NCBI GenBank assembly: GCA_004335835.1
Contig: RWJK01001661.1
Location: 92,739 to 156,738, forward strand
From: Scenedesmus sp. ARA3
Lineage: Eukaryota; Chlorophyta; Chlorophyceae; Sphaeropleales; Scenedesmaceae
Length of the DNA stretch: 64,000 nucleotides
Direction: 5' to 3'
This document shows, in pieces, positions 1-13,300 of the stretch (its first letter is position 1; every line of letters starts with the position of its first letter). A program made the position numbers and the translations under genes. The notes under the pieces were generated by a model. The model was given only the letters and a program-made list of their open reading frames with translations. It was not told where the DNA came from and made no database searches.

Positions 1-597
1 CCTGCAGCTGCTGCTGCTGTGCTGCGGCTGCTGCACCGACACCCTGCTGCTGCTGCTGCTGCTCGGGTGTGTTTGATAACAACCGCGCATGCCTGAGCTG
101 CTGCTGCTGCAGCCGAGTGCCAGGCGCAATTGGGCTAGCAGCAGTAGTGAGCTCTGGCAGACCTGCAGTTGTGCAAGCACTGTCAGGGCGTGGCACACTG
201 CTAGGCCCCTCATCGCTGGCAGATGTGCTGCCACAGTCGCCGTACTCTGTTGCTGCTGTGCTAGCGCTACCAGGCGAGGTGGCAGCAGCAGCAGCACCAG
301 CAGCATGGTGCGGCAGACCGTGCAGCATCCTGCTGCTGTTGCTGTGCGCCCTGCCGCCGACAGACGCTGGCGTGTCACTTGCGGATGACATGCGGCACAT
401 GTCGTCATCATCACCAGCGGCCGCTGCCTGCCAGCTGTGGATGAAGGCACGTGCGGGAGTAGCAGCAGCAGGCTCGGTATCTGCTGTTGCTGCAGCAGCT
501 GCGGCAGCATCTTGCTCTGCTGCTGCATCTGCTGATGCAGCAGGTGCAGAGGGCGCAGGCTGGGGTGTGCTGGGCCTCTCAGCTGTGGCAGAGCAGC

Positions 598-629
<32 letters not shown>

Positions 630-3600
630 GAAGCTGTTTGACTACTCGTGTCCGACGCAAAAGCATCAGGGTCTGCTGCTGCCACTGCTGCAGCTGTTAC
701 GCGCTGATGACCCCCAGGAGCACTGTGTTGCTCCTGCTGCTGCTGCTGCTGCTCAGTCTGCACTGCAGCGTCCTGCAGCTGCGGCTGCACCTCTGCCTGC
801 ACCTCCTGGTGCCGCTGCCGCTGCCGCTGCTCCCGCTCCTGCTGCATGCTCTTGCGTGCTGCTGCTGCGCCAGCATCCAGCATGGCAGCAGCCGCATCTG
901 CCTCAGCATCCATGCGCACCTACAGCAGCACAAGCATGTCAACCATAAAGACAAGAGACAGAAGTGCAGCCAGAAGTGTGCTTGCGGGCATGTGTGCTGG
1001 CAGCAGGGTTAGCGGAGGTGATTTAAGATTCGCCGTCTTAACCTGCTGCTACTGTGTTGCTCGCCACAGGTGTTGGGCAGACTACAGGCACCACACAATC
1101 AAGCGCACACGCAAGCCAATGACAGCAGCAAACACATGCAGCTGCGCAACCCCCCAGCTGCCTTCGAACTACATTATCAGACTGCAGCATTTTTTGCCGC
1201 ATTTGCCAAATCACACGCACCTGTTCCAGCTCCTGCGCGTGGCTATTCATCAGGCTTGCCAGCTGCTGCTCCAGTTGCTGGCAGCGCTGCTGCGCAGCCG
1301 CCAGCTGCAGCCGCAGGTCAGACACAGCTGTGTGGTAGTGCTGGCAGTCAGCAGACACCTGCAACAGACAAACGCAACAGCGCAAGTGTGTCGGTGCTGT
1401 GCTTGAGCAAGCCGGGCACTGCGTACAGCTTCCAGAATACAGACATTAAGTGCCAGACATGGAGTCTGCAGTCTTTCTTTTTTAAATCCATAATCCTTTC
1501 TAATCAGACAAACGTAGAGATGCAGATGGAGCCTCACCTGCTGGTGCTGCTGCTGCAGATGCTCCAGCTGCGCCTGTAGTGCTGCCCTGTCAGCCTTTGC
1601 AGCGCTGAGCTTGTCAGCCCAGCCGGCGCTGCTGGCCTGCAGCAGTGCCGCTGCCTTGGCCTTGGTGTGGGCCTTCGCCTCGCTGACTGCCCGCCTGGCT
1701 GCATCCAGGCTCACAGAGGACTTCAGCTCTGTTGTCTCGCACATGCAAGGACAAGACAGGTAGAGGCGGGTCAGTGTGCTGTGTATGTTATAGCCATACC
1801 GGATGATCCTGCTTGCACGTTCCGATACAAGCAACGTGCTCAACAATCAACCGGAGGATTGAAACATGTGCCTTGCCTTGCCATGAATGTGCAGGCAGAT
1901 GCACACGCACTGCTGCCGCATGACCCCTCTCTGTGACCGCACTTGAAATTACAAAGCACCTCCCCTGTCAACCCCAGCTGCATGAGGCGCACATAAAACA
2001 AATACATATCCCCTGTATCTCATCCCACCTTGAGCATGCGACTGCAGCAGCTGCTGGTTCAGCTCTTGCAGCCTCATGATCTCCTGCCGAGCAGCAGACA
2101 GCAGCGCGCTGCCAGCAGCACCCTCACACCACGAGCCAGCACCAGCCAGCCCCTGCCGGCTGCTGCGCAGCTGCTGCGCCTGCGGGGACAGCGCATCATC
2201 CTCATCACCAGCTGCAGCGCTTGCACCTGCTGCAGCAGCTGCTGCTGCGGTGGAGCCTGCAGACTCTGTTGGCTGGCCGTCTGTCTGCACTGCAGCATCC
2301 GTGCAGCCGTCTGCTAACGGCACACCTGCAGCAGGGCCTGCCGCAGCCCACTGATGCTGCTGCTGCTGCTGCTGCTGCTGCTGTGGCTCCTCATCCAGGT
2401 CGAGCATGTGCACCCAGCCAGACCTGCTGGCAGCACTGTCATGCACCTGCGGGGGCACCAAGCACAACACACACGTGAACGTTGAGTAATAGCTCTGACG
2501 CGCAAACGAAGGGCATATTGACGCTTGTCAAGGAGAGTCTTGGAAGGCGACGACACTACGCAGCAGCTACGACACTGCTACCCAGCTGATCTGCTGATAC
2601 GCAGGAACCTGCAAACACCCTGCAAGCACCCTACATGCGCCGGCACTCACCCGCCGCTCATTAGCCGTTGGCCGCTGCAGCGCCGCCAGCAGCTGCTGCT
2701 GCTGCTTCAGCTGCTGCTGGAGGCTCAGTATGGTGTCAGCCTGGTCCTGAAGCCTCGCCTCATACTGCAGCACATCAGCGCTGCGCGCCTTGCGGTTATC
2801 AGCACCAGCAGCAGCAAGGCCCTCAGCTGCACAGCTGCCGTACCCACCAGCATCACCCTCAGCAACAGCTGCTGCTGCTGCTGCAGCGCTGGCCTGGACA
2901 CCCCGCTGCTGCTCAAAGGCCGGATTGTCATGTACGGAGCGCCAGCTGATGCCGCTGCTGTCCCCGCCCTGCAGGCAGCGTGAGGTAACCTCCGGCTCGC
3001 CAGCAGCAGCAGCAGCCGCTGCTGCAGAGCCTCCACTCGCACCGCCATACGCTGATGCAGCTGCCTCAGCAGCATCTGACAGCTCACATTGCAGCCGCAT
3101 GATCTCCTGGCCAGTGAGCTGCCTCTCCTGCCGCACAGACACCAACGCTACGTCCAGCTCATGCCGCAGGCGAGCGACCTCAGCATTTGCGATGCCCAGC
3201 TCCGCACGCAGCGCATGCTCAGCTGCTGCAGCAGCATCGCTTGCTGCTTCGCTGGGAGCTGCGTCATCATCATCACTGGCTGGCCCGTCGCCTGCTGCTG
3301 CAGCAGCACTGCCAGCAGCAGCAGCAGCAGCAGCAGCAGCATCCTCAGCGGCAGCCATCCCGGCTGCTGCAGATGCTGACTCTGCCTCAAACTGCTCAAG
3401 CTGCTGCTGCTGCAGCTGCAGGTCAGCAGCCTCAAGCTCTGCCTGCAGCTGCTGCACCTCAGCGTCAGCCTGCTCCAGCTGCTGCTGCAGCTCCTGCAGC
3501 CGCGCCTCGGCTTCAGTTTGCTGCTCTTCCAGCTGCTGCTGCAGCTGTGCGCGGGTCTCTGCCAGCTGCTCCAGCTGCCGCTGTCGCTCGCCTTCAGCCT

Positions 3601-5938
3601 GCTGCAGCTGCCGCAGCTGCCGCTGCGCTGCAGCCAGCTGCTGCTCCAGAGCTTGGCGCTCGGATGCTGCAGCAGCTTGGATGCGTGACACCTCCGCAGA
3701 GTGGCGCTTCATCTGCAAACGCACAGCAGCAGCAGCCAGTGGCCTCGCTGTATGAGCACAAATCAAACATAACAATGCCACAGAGCCATATGGCAAACCC
3801 ACCACGCCGTTCCTGCAAGCAGCTGATGCAAAGTGTGCTTCTGCATTATGCTATTGTTGCAAGCAGTGATCCTCTGTCGGCTTATCTCCCCCGACCTGGT
3901 GGCTGATGTCGTTGTCCTCCAAGTCAGACTGTGTACAGACTGTATCACACTAAACAACGTCTGCAAGTCCAATCCCGTACACATAAAATTTGATCCCCAC
4001 ATCAATCCCCAATCCAAAACCCCACCTGGTGGCTGATGTCGCTGTCCTCCAGGTCAGCCACCTTGCCCTCCAGCCACTCCACCTGCAGCTGACGCTCAGC
4101 CAGCACCCCGTTCAGCTCCTCAACCTGCTGCCGCAGCCCCTCTTTGCCGCCCTCCGCAGCAGCAGCCTGCTGCACAGCCTCCGCAGCAGCGCGCTGCGCA
4201 GCCGCCAGCTGCTGCTGCGCGTCCTGCAAGCGCCCCTGCAGCGACTCCAGCTGCTGCTGCTGCACGCCCGCCGCAGCCGCCGTGCTGGACTGCTGCTGCG
4301 ACGCGGCGGCCTGCGCGGCCGCCAGCTCCTGCTGCAGCTGCCCCAGCTGCCGGCCCCGCGCCATACACAGTAGCCGCGCCTGCGCAGCTTCAGCGCCTAG
4401 CCGCTGCCGCTCTGCCTGCTCAGCTGCCAGCTTGGCCTCAAAGCCAGCACTCAGCCGCTCCAGCTGCGCCTGAATGGCCCCAAGCTGCCCCTGGCCGGCC
4501 GCTAGCGCAGCATCTTTGTCGCTGAGCTGCTGCTGCATCTGCGACAGCACCGCGCCCTGCACCAGCGACAGGCGGCCCTGCAGGTTGCCTCCCAGCAGGT
4601 GTATGTTCTGCTGCAGGGATGCCAGCTGTCCTCGCAGGGTGAGGCTGTCCTGCTGCGACTCTGACGCTGCCTGCTGCAGCGTCACTGCCTGCATGTGCAG
4701 AGTGAGTGGTGGCAGGGTCAGGAGACAAAACACATGGACGTAGATGCAGTGGTTCGCTTGGCTGGATTGCTTTGCAGTACGTGTTGGCAGAGTTGATATG
4801 AGAATTCTCTCATCCTGCCATAGCAGCTTCAACCAGAGCCAGTGCAGAAGCAGGCGCCAGACAACTGGCACCAGCAACACAGAGCACGTGGCTGCCATGC
4901 ACCTCCTGCCAAATGCGTGCTCGGCAACATACAGCTGCCAAGCATCACAGGAACTTGCTGTTCTCACAGCCCTGCGTAGCATACTGTGTATGTCCAAGAC
5001 ACAACTTGTGTACAAGCAAACCGCTTCACCTGCTGCTCCCAGCTGGCTGCCAGGCGCTGCTGCTCATCCAGTGCCACCCGCAGCTGGCTGAGCCTCTCCA
5101 GCAGCTTTGACTCGTCAGCAGACGGCAGCAGCGGCGACAGCAGCACATCCTTCGGCACACGCTGCACGCCACCCTGCTGAGGCGGTGCTGCTCTGTCATC
5201 TGCGCCGCTGGTGCTTGCAGGCCGATATGGCTGCTGCTGCTGGTGCTGCTGGTCCTGCAGCTGCACGTGCTTTGTTTCCCAGGAACTGCTGGCATGCTGA
5301 TGCTGTTGCTGTTGCTGTGGGTGCAGCTGCAGGCACTGCTGCTGCCTGTCGGCAGGTGGGAACAGCGGCATTGATGACGACAGCTGCTGTTGCTGCTGTT
5401 GCTGACTGGTGTAACTGCTGGCACTCTGGTCACGCGACTGCCTGCAGTCTGCTGGGTGCTGCACCATGCCAGCTGGCTGGTGAGGTGCCAGCGAGCCCTG
5501 CCATAGTTCAGGCATGCTGTGTGTGCTGCTGGTGAGTGTGTTTGTACCTGGCTGCCATGACATGGGAGAAGCAGCAGGCTGCTGCGGGTGCTGCTGCTGA
5601 CCCTGCTTATAGCTAGGGCTTGCCGCTGCTAGCCGATGCTGTTGCAGCTGCTGCAGCGGCCCGGTCCTGACAGAGGAGCTGCCAGTCCATTGCCGTCCAA
5701 AGCCTGCGCTGCTGGGCTGGGAGCTGCTTGCAGGCACAGGGCTGTTGGGCTGGTGGTTGCCTGCAGCGCTGGAACAAAGGCCACTGACTGGTGACCCATA
5801 GGGGCAGGAGCCCAGCTGCGCGCCTTCCAAATAGCTCCTGTTTTGTTTGACAGGAGTATATGTAGCTGACGGGTGGTACTGCGCGTGCTCAGCAGCACAA
5901 CCTGAGTTTGCTGCTGCTGGCTGATTGTTGCTGTTCAT
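1..5938 (-). CDS. Long coiled-coil protein, 3'-partial
   Basis: I do not recognise a named family. Seven exons join in phase on the minus strand: 5938-5030, 4688-4026, 3712-2651, 2446-2029, 1728-1538, 1358-1221 and 919-1, where the frame is still open at the window edge. The visible part is about 1,433 residues. ATG at 5938 is the first Met of an open exon. Residues 1 to about 280 are Gln/Ser/Pro-rich and probably disordered. From about 285 the protein is dominated by heptad-like runs of Leu, Gln, Glu and Ala (for example EQQLAAAQRQLRQL near 550), as in long coiled-coil scaffold or golgin-like proteins. Exon 3 has poly-Ala segments and an acidic DDDD hinge; the last exon is again low-complexity. 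Gln runs are encoded by CAG repeats. No enzymatic domain or membrane segment is visible. A structural or tethering role is inferred only from composition. Confidence 0.8.
3894..3928 (-). repeat. Intronic copy of coiled-coil gene exon 2 donor edge
   Basis: About 35 bp that nearly repeat 4024-4058, the last bases of exon 2 and its donor. Only a few substitutions separate the copies. The copy lies in the intron directly downstream of the exon, and its donor has changed from GTGGGG to GTCGGG. Confidence 0.85.
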
Positions 5939-6609
5939 ACCCTCTTTCGACTCCGCACGTCAGCAAAACATGCTTTTATCATTAACATCATTGCATCGTC
6001 GTGTGAAGACAGCCATTCGCAAGAGCATTGTGCCGAGATGCAACCTATGGTTGACAACAGCGTGGCAGATAGCCTGTCGCATCTTGAAATAGTACACTGA
6101 TGTCAACGCCTTGCCATCACAAGCTTGACATGGCACTTGAGGGATTGAAAGGGTGCAGCATTGTTACCCCGATTATTATTGTTGCTCAGAACGGCGCGGA
6201 AGCTGCTAACGACCGCAATGGACATTTAAAAGCTTGAAATGTAACATGTGGCCGGATTAAACGTCACCGGCAACGCTGGCAGCATCGACCTCCTGCGCAA
6301 GTACATTCAAATAGCCATTGACAGAAATCAGCTGCTGCCTTGTCCGTGTGGACCAGAAGTGCTCACAGACTACATATGAAGCCACAGCCAGAGCATGAGC
6401 AAAATTCCAAAGCACAACAACTGCTGCTGCTGCCGCTGCCGCCGCCCAACTTTCACCTGGTTGGTCCAACCCCCGGGGGCCACCCATCATGACATGATGC
6501 CACCATGGCAAATTAGACCCTCCCACCCCTGAGGCACGCACTACTTGTTGAACATGTTGTGATACAAGCATATACAATGTACTATACACAGGCAGCCGCC
6601 ATTGTCATT
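5939..6609. other. Intergenic region between two minus-strand genes
   Basis: This holds the upstream region of the coiled-coil gene and the 3' UTR of the J-domain gene. A 110-codon reading frame at 6257-6589 has no family resemblance and is not called. No TGTAA polyadenylation signal on the minus strand was found here. Confidence 0.5.
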
Positions 6610-7836
6610 CTAGTCATCGTCATCACTGTCAAACTCCACCCAGTACGCTGCATCAGCACGCTCAATCAGGTCATCCAAGTCTATCCATCCCCCCACCTCT
6701 TCCAGCACGCCAGGCCCATCACTGCTGTCTTCGTCATCACTGTCGTCGTCGTCTACGCTGCTGCTATATGTCACATAGTCCCCAGCTGACCCTACCTTTG
6801 CACGGTACTTGCGCCGCTCAGCATCTGCAGCAATGCGAGCATTTGCTTCCTCTACATCTGTCCAGCCCTTCGCTGCTCCCCTCCTACTGCTGCTGCTCTT
6901 GCTGCTACTACTGGCGCCACCGCAATATGCTGGGCCGCTACCCCACTCCTCTCCTGCATCTGCACCAATGCCCATGGCAGAGCCCCAATCTTCAGCTAGG
7001 AAGTCCAGAGTGAGTAACGCCTCCAGATCAGCAGCTAGCAGGGGGTTGGCACCAGGCATGGCTGCATAGCTGGCGGCCCACGCCCGCGCTGCTGCTGCTG
7101 TTGCAGGGTGCGCTGCATCCTCCATTGCTGCCAGCAGCTCAGCAAAGCTCATCTCATCAAACGGCGGCAGCTTGCTGCTGCTGCTGCGGCTGCGGCTGCG
7201 GCTGCTGCTCCTGCTGTTGCTGCTGCTGGCGGTTGCACGCCTGCGGCTGCCGGTGGTGCTCCGACCACTACTACCGCTGCCGGCTTGGGTTTGCCTGCAG
7301 GGAAGAAGGAGACACGGTTATCAGCACAGCGTAACATTGTCTGTGCCTGTGTCGACTGCTGCATTCGCGGCAGCATGTGACAGCTGCAGCACAAACGAGC
7401 GCGCATGCTGTGCACGTGTGCACTTGTGCTGCATGTCGCAGCTTTTCAGCACAGCAAGTGCTGCATGTCGCAGCTTTTCAGCACAGCAAGTGCTGCATGT
7501 GCCAGGCGCACATGCCCAGCTGCAGCCACCATATGCAGCATCCAAAGCACAGATGCTGTATGCGATTACAGTGGCATTTCAACTAGGCACAAGTGTCAAC
7601 AAGCAGCTCATCGGCTCCTAAACAGCTGATTGTCGCACCTTGCCTGCTTCCTGGCGTTGCCTGCCTGGCTGCCTGTTTGTTGGCTTGCTTGCCTGCTTCT
7701 GCTGCTGCCAGTAGAAGCAGTGCTTCTGCCTGCTGTACTGCTGCTGCCACTGCTGCTGCTGCTGCTGCTGCTATTTCTGAATGTGTCTCTGCTCCAGCTG
7801 CTGGTGCTGCTGCTTGCAGTGGTTCTGCCTCTGCTC

Positions 7837-7882
<46 letters not shown>

Positions 7883-8456
7883 TTGTGGCTGCCGCTCCCT
7901 TTGCAAACATGTGTGGGTCAGGCCTTATGCCTTGAGCCCGCAGCACCTCTAGCGCCGCAATCAGCTCCATCAGCTCCTGATGCATACAAGAAAAGCCACA
8001 CAGAGTGTTACTGCTTGCGCATTTTGTTGGGGAAATGGCACAAGCACATCTCACTACCAGGCTGGACCCCAAGGTGCTTGCACGCTGGCTGTTTGCCAAA
8101 GAAATGCAGTGCCAACAGCAGTGCTTGTGTGGCAGGGACCTGCTTGTGTGCAGCGTAGCACAGCCTGTCACAGGTGGAGGTCCAAGGTAACGTTCCACTC
8201 AGTCGGCGCTCGATGCTGCAGCTGCTGATGTTGACATAGCCGTTGCATCTGCATGTAAGCATTCTCCTAGTGTTGACATAGTGGCGTGACCGGCAGGCGC
8301 AGCTCCCAGCACCATCACCCAGCCAGCTGCTGCTCACCTCTAGGCTGTCCATGCGCTCCAGTTGCTGGCCCAGCACCTGAGCAATGATGCCCCTCGTCTC
8401 ACGGTCAAGCTGAGACATCAGTGCCTCAACAGCGGCTGCATCTTGCTGCCGCCGCC

Positions 8457-8492
<36 letters not shown>

Positions 8493-9794
8493 CTTGCCGT
8501 GCACGCTGCTTCTTTCTGTTGGCTTGCTCGCTGCTTTGCCACGAGCCCGACTTGCTGTACCAGCCGTAAAAGCCTGGCATGTCTGCAGGGTCCGCTTCAT
8601 TTTCACTGAACACTTCCTCAGCAGACATGTACTCGTAAATGACGTCATCGTAAGCGGGGCGGTAGCGCCCTCTGCCGCTGCTGGTGCCCTGGCTGCTGCT
8701 GGCACTGCTGCTGGCACTGTACGAGCTGTGCATGCGGCTGCGGGCCTGCACAAACACAAGCAAGTCACAATGCTTCGTGGCGTCACTGACGATGCTCAGC
8801 AGTACTAAACGCCCTTGCTAAGCATGTGCCGACCACTGCATGACATGCACTGTGTAGGATATGCAGCATAGACAGTGACGTTGTGCCTTACATCCCACTG
8901 CAAGCATATGCATGCGCCGCTGGATACAAGGTTGCCCCTGCAAGCTGCTGCTGCTGCTGCTGCTACTGCACAGGGAGACAGTCACCTGGCGTGTGCGCTG
9001 CTGGTTGTACTGCTGCCGCTGCTGTGGGTCGCTCAGCACCTCATATGCCTCCTTGGCTGTCTTGAAGGCATCTGCAGCATCAGGCTGCAGGCGAGGGCGC
9101 AGCAGGCACAGCAGGCAGGCACAGCACAGCAGGAAAACATGCAAGTCGATGTGTGTGCTGTGTGTGCTGCTATTAAAGGCCTGTGTTCTGTCACACTATT
9201 ACACGGCTGCTGCTCATGCCTGCATCATTGCAAATGTGCACCTGACAGAACATGACATGCACATTCAGGTCACGCAGCACATGTTGCTGCAGCTTCATCT
9301 GCACTTGCTGCCACTGCTTTGTGCGCGATCTCACTTACCGCAGGATTTACGTCAGGGTGCAGCCTGAGGGCCAGCTTGCGGTAGGCTACCTTGATTTCAT
9401 CTGCTGATGCTGTGGCCTCCACTCCCAGCAATGTGTACAGGCACTCTGTGTTTGCAGGAATGGCACGTGCAACGCAGTTGTTAGGCGCATTGCAAGATGG
9501 TAAACAGAATACACGCGCTCAGCATGACGTAGGTAAACCTATCTGCGCGGTGTCAGTACGTGGCAGCAATGTGTCTAGGAGGCATCCTGCGGCAACTGCT
9601 GATTGGGGTTCAGTGTCCAGTTGCGCTGATGCATAGCTTGCTGGGGCGGTGGTGCAGACGAAGCCAGCAGCACAACTGCGACCGTCATACCCACTTGCTG
9701 CTGCCTGACACTTGACTGCTGTTCTGCTTGAAGCCCTGGCACCGTGCTGCAGAATCAAACAAGGCCGCAACAGCCTGCTGCAGCAGCTGCTGCA

Positions 9795-9829
<35 letters not shown>

Positions 9830-9866
9830 TCAACACCCTGAGTGGATGGCTGCGCCAGCCCAACAT
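6610..9866 (-). CDS. J-domain (DnaJ/HSP40) protein, probably plastid-targeted
   Basis: Co-chaperone that should stimulate HSP70 ATPase activity. Six exons close in phase: 9866-9539, 9445-9339, 9084-8986, 8745-8338, 7976-7639 and 7294-6610 (stop), giving 654 residues. Residues 1 to about 65 are Ser/Arg/Leu/Cys-rich and lack acidic residues, like a chloroplast transit peptide. The J domain spans about 111-178, split by an intron just after helix II; the HPD motif is at 139-141 ([10 protein letters not shown]), followed by KEAYEVLSD. Behind it are a short acidic segment with the motif [15 protein letters not shown], a poly-Gln stretch, Ser- and Arg/Ser-rich linkers and a C-terminus of Asp-rich runs ending in DSDDDD. 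There is no Cys-rich zinc finger and no DnaJ C-terminal substrate domain, so it is a type III J-protein. The exon 1 donor (GTTTAC) is the least certain junction. The start is ATG 9866, just inside a GTG. Confidence 0.9.
7426..7494. repeat. Two-copy 32-bp tandem repeat in J-gene intron 5
   Basis: Two adjacent near-identical units containing GCATGTCGCAGCTTTTCAGC, followed by a third partial start. It lies wholly in the intron between exons 5 and 6 and has no coding role. Confidence 0.8.
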
Positions 9867-10381
9867 CACTGCAGGGCTCCAACACTTGCTGTTGTATTTG
9901 TGTAAGGGTCCATGTACATGACATCAATGACACTTGCGCTTGCTACAGCTGACAGAGTAATAAACAGCAGTGGCTGTTGGCTGGCAGTGCTTGCATGGTG
10001 CTGATGCCCAGGAAATTACAGGCTTGCAGGCTATGGGTTTGAGTGGCTCAGCTGTCCCTGCCCTAGAGATCTTTGAATGTTTCAAAGTGATAACGAAACA
10101 CATGGCGTGCTATTAATGCCTGACTTGAAGCTCCAGGAGACCACCTAGCCCTGGACCCTGCACTGCTGCACCCCAGGTAACAAGGTCAATTCAAGAAAGT
10201 GCCCGACACACGACTTTGAATAGCTTGCCTTTGTGCAGTAGTTATTGTTTGACTAACGTTAACCTGTCGAGGCTGGCAGCCAGGGGTCGTTTTCTGCTTG
10301 TTGAACTGGTGTTGCTCTGCACGATCGGCCTGCTGGTTTTCTGCAGAGTGAAGAAATAGCTTGAAAACATATTTAGGCCTA
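9867..10381. other. Divergent promoter region, J-protein and PP2A-A
   Basis: About 515 bp between two divergent start codons, so it must carry both 5' UTRs and promoters. No clear TATA box was recognised at a convincing distance from either start. Confidence 0.5.
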
Positions 10382-13300
10382 ATGGCCAACAACGCTGGTG
10401 ACGACCAGTACTTACCTATAGCCATACTCATGTAAGGGCGACACAGCAGCGGCAGTTGTCATTCAGAAATGTGGATCTATATAAGAGCGTGCTTGTGATG
10501 GCAGCACACGGAGGAACGGTTGCGCTGGTGCGCTGGACGCCCCTGTCAGGTGCACTGAAAGCAACTGTATCGGTTCTTGCAGAGATGAGCTGAAGAATGA
10601 TGACGCTCTACGCCGTCTGAACTCAATCCAGCGCCTGGGCACGATTGCTTTGGCGTTGGGCGAGGAGCGGACGAGAAGCGAGCTGCTGCCTTTCCTCATT
10701 GAAAACAACGACGATGAGGACGAAGTGCTGCTGGCCATGTCAGAGGAGCTGGGCAAGTTTGTGCCCTACGTGGGTGGTCCTTCATTTGGCCACACGCTGC
10801 TGCAGCCACTTGAGCAGCTGTCCCAGGTGGAGGAGACAGTAGTCAGGGACAAGGCAGTAGAGTCCCTCTGCAAAGTGGCTGAGCAGCTGCCCAACAGCAG
10901 CATAGGGGAGCATTTCCTTCCACTGATCAAGGTAAGACTTGCAGCAAGCACCGACAGTCGCACACGCCAGCTGATCTGGGAATGGCGGCGCAGCAGCAGG
11001 CGGTTGCGCATTGCTGCGCTGTTTGGCACATGTGCACTTCAGCACATGAGATGCTCAGTTTGTTATTGTATGCTGTGGAGCACAGCAGATGCAGCGGTGA
11101 TGTTGCAGCTTTCCTGCAGGTTGTATGTATGCAGTGTGTACATCAGTTTACAGTCAGCATTAGTGTCAGCTTCTCACCCAGCATTGCTGAATGGCCCCCA
11201 CCGTGATCGACCCAACCGCAGTGTTTTTCATGTAACCAAAACATTGCCTACTCATACACGTGCTTTGCACTCTTTGTCTGCAGCGGCTGTCCCAAGGCGA
11301 GTGGTTCACCTCCCGCGTGTCAGCATGTGGTCTCTTTGCAGTTGCGTACACGCGTTCGACAGCAGCACAGCAGACAGAGCTGCGGCAGCTTTACACGCAG
11401 CTCTGCCATGACGAGACGCCCATGGTGCGGCGCGCAGCAGCACAGAAGCTGGGGCCGTTTGCTGCAGTGCTGGATCGCGACGCAGTCAGCAGGGACCTGC
11501 TGCCGCTATTCACAGACCTGACATCAGACGGTGCGTAGGTTGCAATGATGTGGTGTGCAGCAGTTTCCAGCGCTGCGTGGCGGAGCACACTGTACAACAT
11601 AGTTGTTTGGTGTGCTGTGCAGCGCATGCAGATGGTGCTCGTGCAGCAGCATCTGAGTGGTCGGGAATGTAGCTGATTGCCAGCTGTATGCAGCAGGATG
11701 CGGCTGTTGTGCAGCCGAACATCGCAAGCTCTTTGTACGTTATAGCACTCTCATGGGCGGCTCACCACGCTTCAATACTGCAATTGAGTCGCTCAACGTG
11801 TGTTGTTGGTTCTTATGCAGACCAAGACTCTGTGCGGCTGCTGGCTGTGGAGAGCTGCGGCGCGTTTGCAGCAGCACTGAGCAAGGACGACTGCAGCGCG
11901 AGCCTGCTGCCTGTCGTGCAGAAGTTTGCACAGGTGAGCCAGCCACATTGACATATCTGAGGGCTGTGCTTCGCTACCCTGCAGTCATGAATGACTCAGC
12001 AAATGCATGAGTAGTTGTGCAGCACCGGACCTTCAGCTGCCACTTGTTGTGCAGATGCTTCAGACAGCAGTCGTCTGCTGTTTGCCCATTGTGTTGTATG
12101 TTTCACCACGGTGTTGCTTGCAGGATAAGTCGTGGCGTGTACGCTACAACGTAGCAGCGCAGATGGTGCCGCTGTGCGAGGCGCTGGGCCCAGAAATGAC
12201 CCGCGCTGAGCTGGTGCCTGCATACATCAGGCTGCTGGAGGACAGCGAGGCAGAAGTGCGCATCGCAGCAGCCGGCAAGGTCTCCGCGTTCAGCAGAATG
12301 CTGACGCCGCCGCTGATAGTGTCACAGGTAGGCACCTGCCAGCTGTTCCGGAGCTTGTAAAGGATCTTCAGCGGGTGTGTTCAGCAGCAGCTTCTGTGGC
12401 CTCAGCACCTGGATGCGGCTGCTTGCAGGAATCATGCTTTTGATACGCAGCTCCTGCATCTGTCGTCCTCAAAGAGTGCTGGGTACAGAGCAGCATCGTT
12501 GGTCTTGCTTGCTCGTAAGAATAGCCTGCACTATGGGCCTGCTGGCCGCAAACACATATGTGTTGCCGGTGTTGTTGCCGCTGCCATCAGGTGGTGCCGC
12601 GTGTGAAGGAGCTGGCCAACGACAGCAGCCAGTTTGTGCGCGCGGCGCTGGCAGGCGTGGTCATGGAGCTGGCGCCGCAGCTGGGCAAGCAGCCGACCAT
12701 CGAGCACCTGGTGCCTGTGTTCCTCAACCTGCTGCGCGACCCCTACCCTGATGTGCGGCTCAACGTCATCAGCAAGCTGGACCAGGTGCGGCGCAGCAGC
12801 AGCAGCAGCAGTGGCAGCAGGGTGGCCGTACATACAATCGTGGGCTTGATAGACGCGACAGTCAGCAGAGCCGACGTTGCCGGGTTCCAGCAGGGCGGGG
12901 CAGGGGTGTGTGCAGCCCATGCTTCAGCAGCAACTGGTGCATCAGCTGTGGCAGTGCATGCGCAGCATGTTGGACTGCAGGGACAGAGTAATTGTAACAC
13001 TGGCTCAAATGTGGGTTCTGTCATGGCATGTGTCCTTGCCCCCCGCAGGTGAACCAGGTGATTGGCATCGAGCTGCTGGCGCAGAGCCTGCTGCCTGCCA
13101 TCGAGGAGCTGGCTGAGGACAAGCACTGGCGCGTGCGGCTGGCCATCCTGGAGCACATCCCGCTGCTGGCCAACCAGCTGGGCGCAGAGTTCTTCCAGGT
13201 GCGCGCGTGTTTGGTTCTTGCAGGAAAATTCATAACGATATCGAGTAGTGCTATTGTCCACCTGCAGTGTCAGATGACGACTTGCCGGCTGTGCATGGGT

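Noticed and set aside
69..641. Open frame of 190 codons rich in Cys, Ala and Leu on the plus strand
   Set aside because: It is the complement of the last visible exon of the coiled-coil gene; its composition is that of CTG repeats read in another frame.
2790..3755. 321-codon Ser/Cys/Ala-rich frame on the plus strand
   Set aside because: Antisense of coiled-coil exon 3. CAG-rich exons are open in several frames, and no family motif is present.
6257..6589. 110-codon frame downstream of the J-protein stop
   Set aside because: No homology-like features, no splice link to the J-protein; better explained as 3' UTR.
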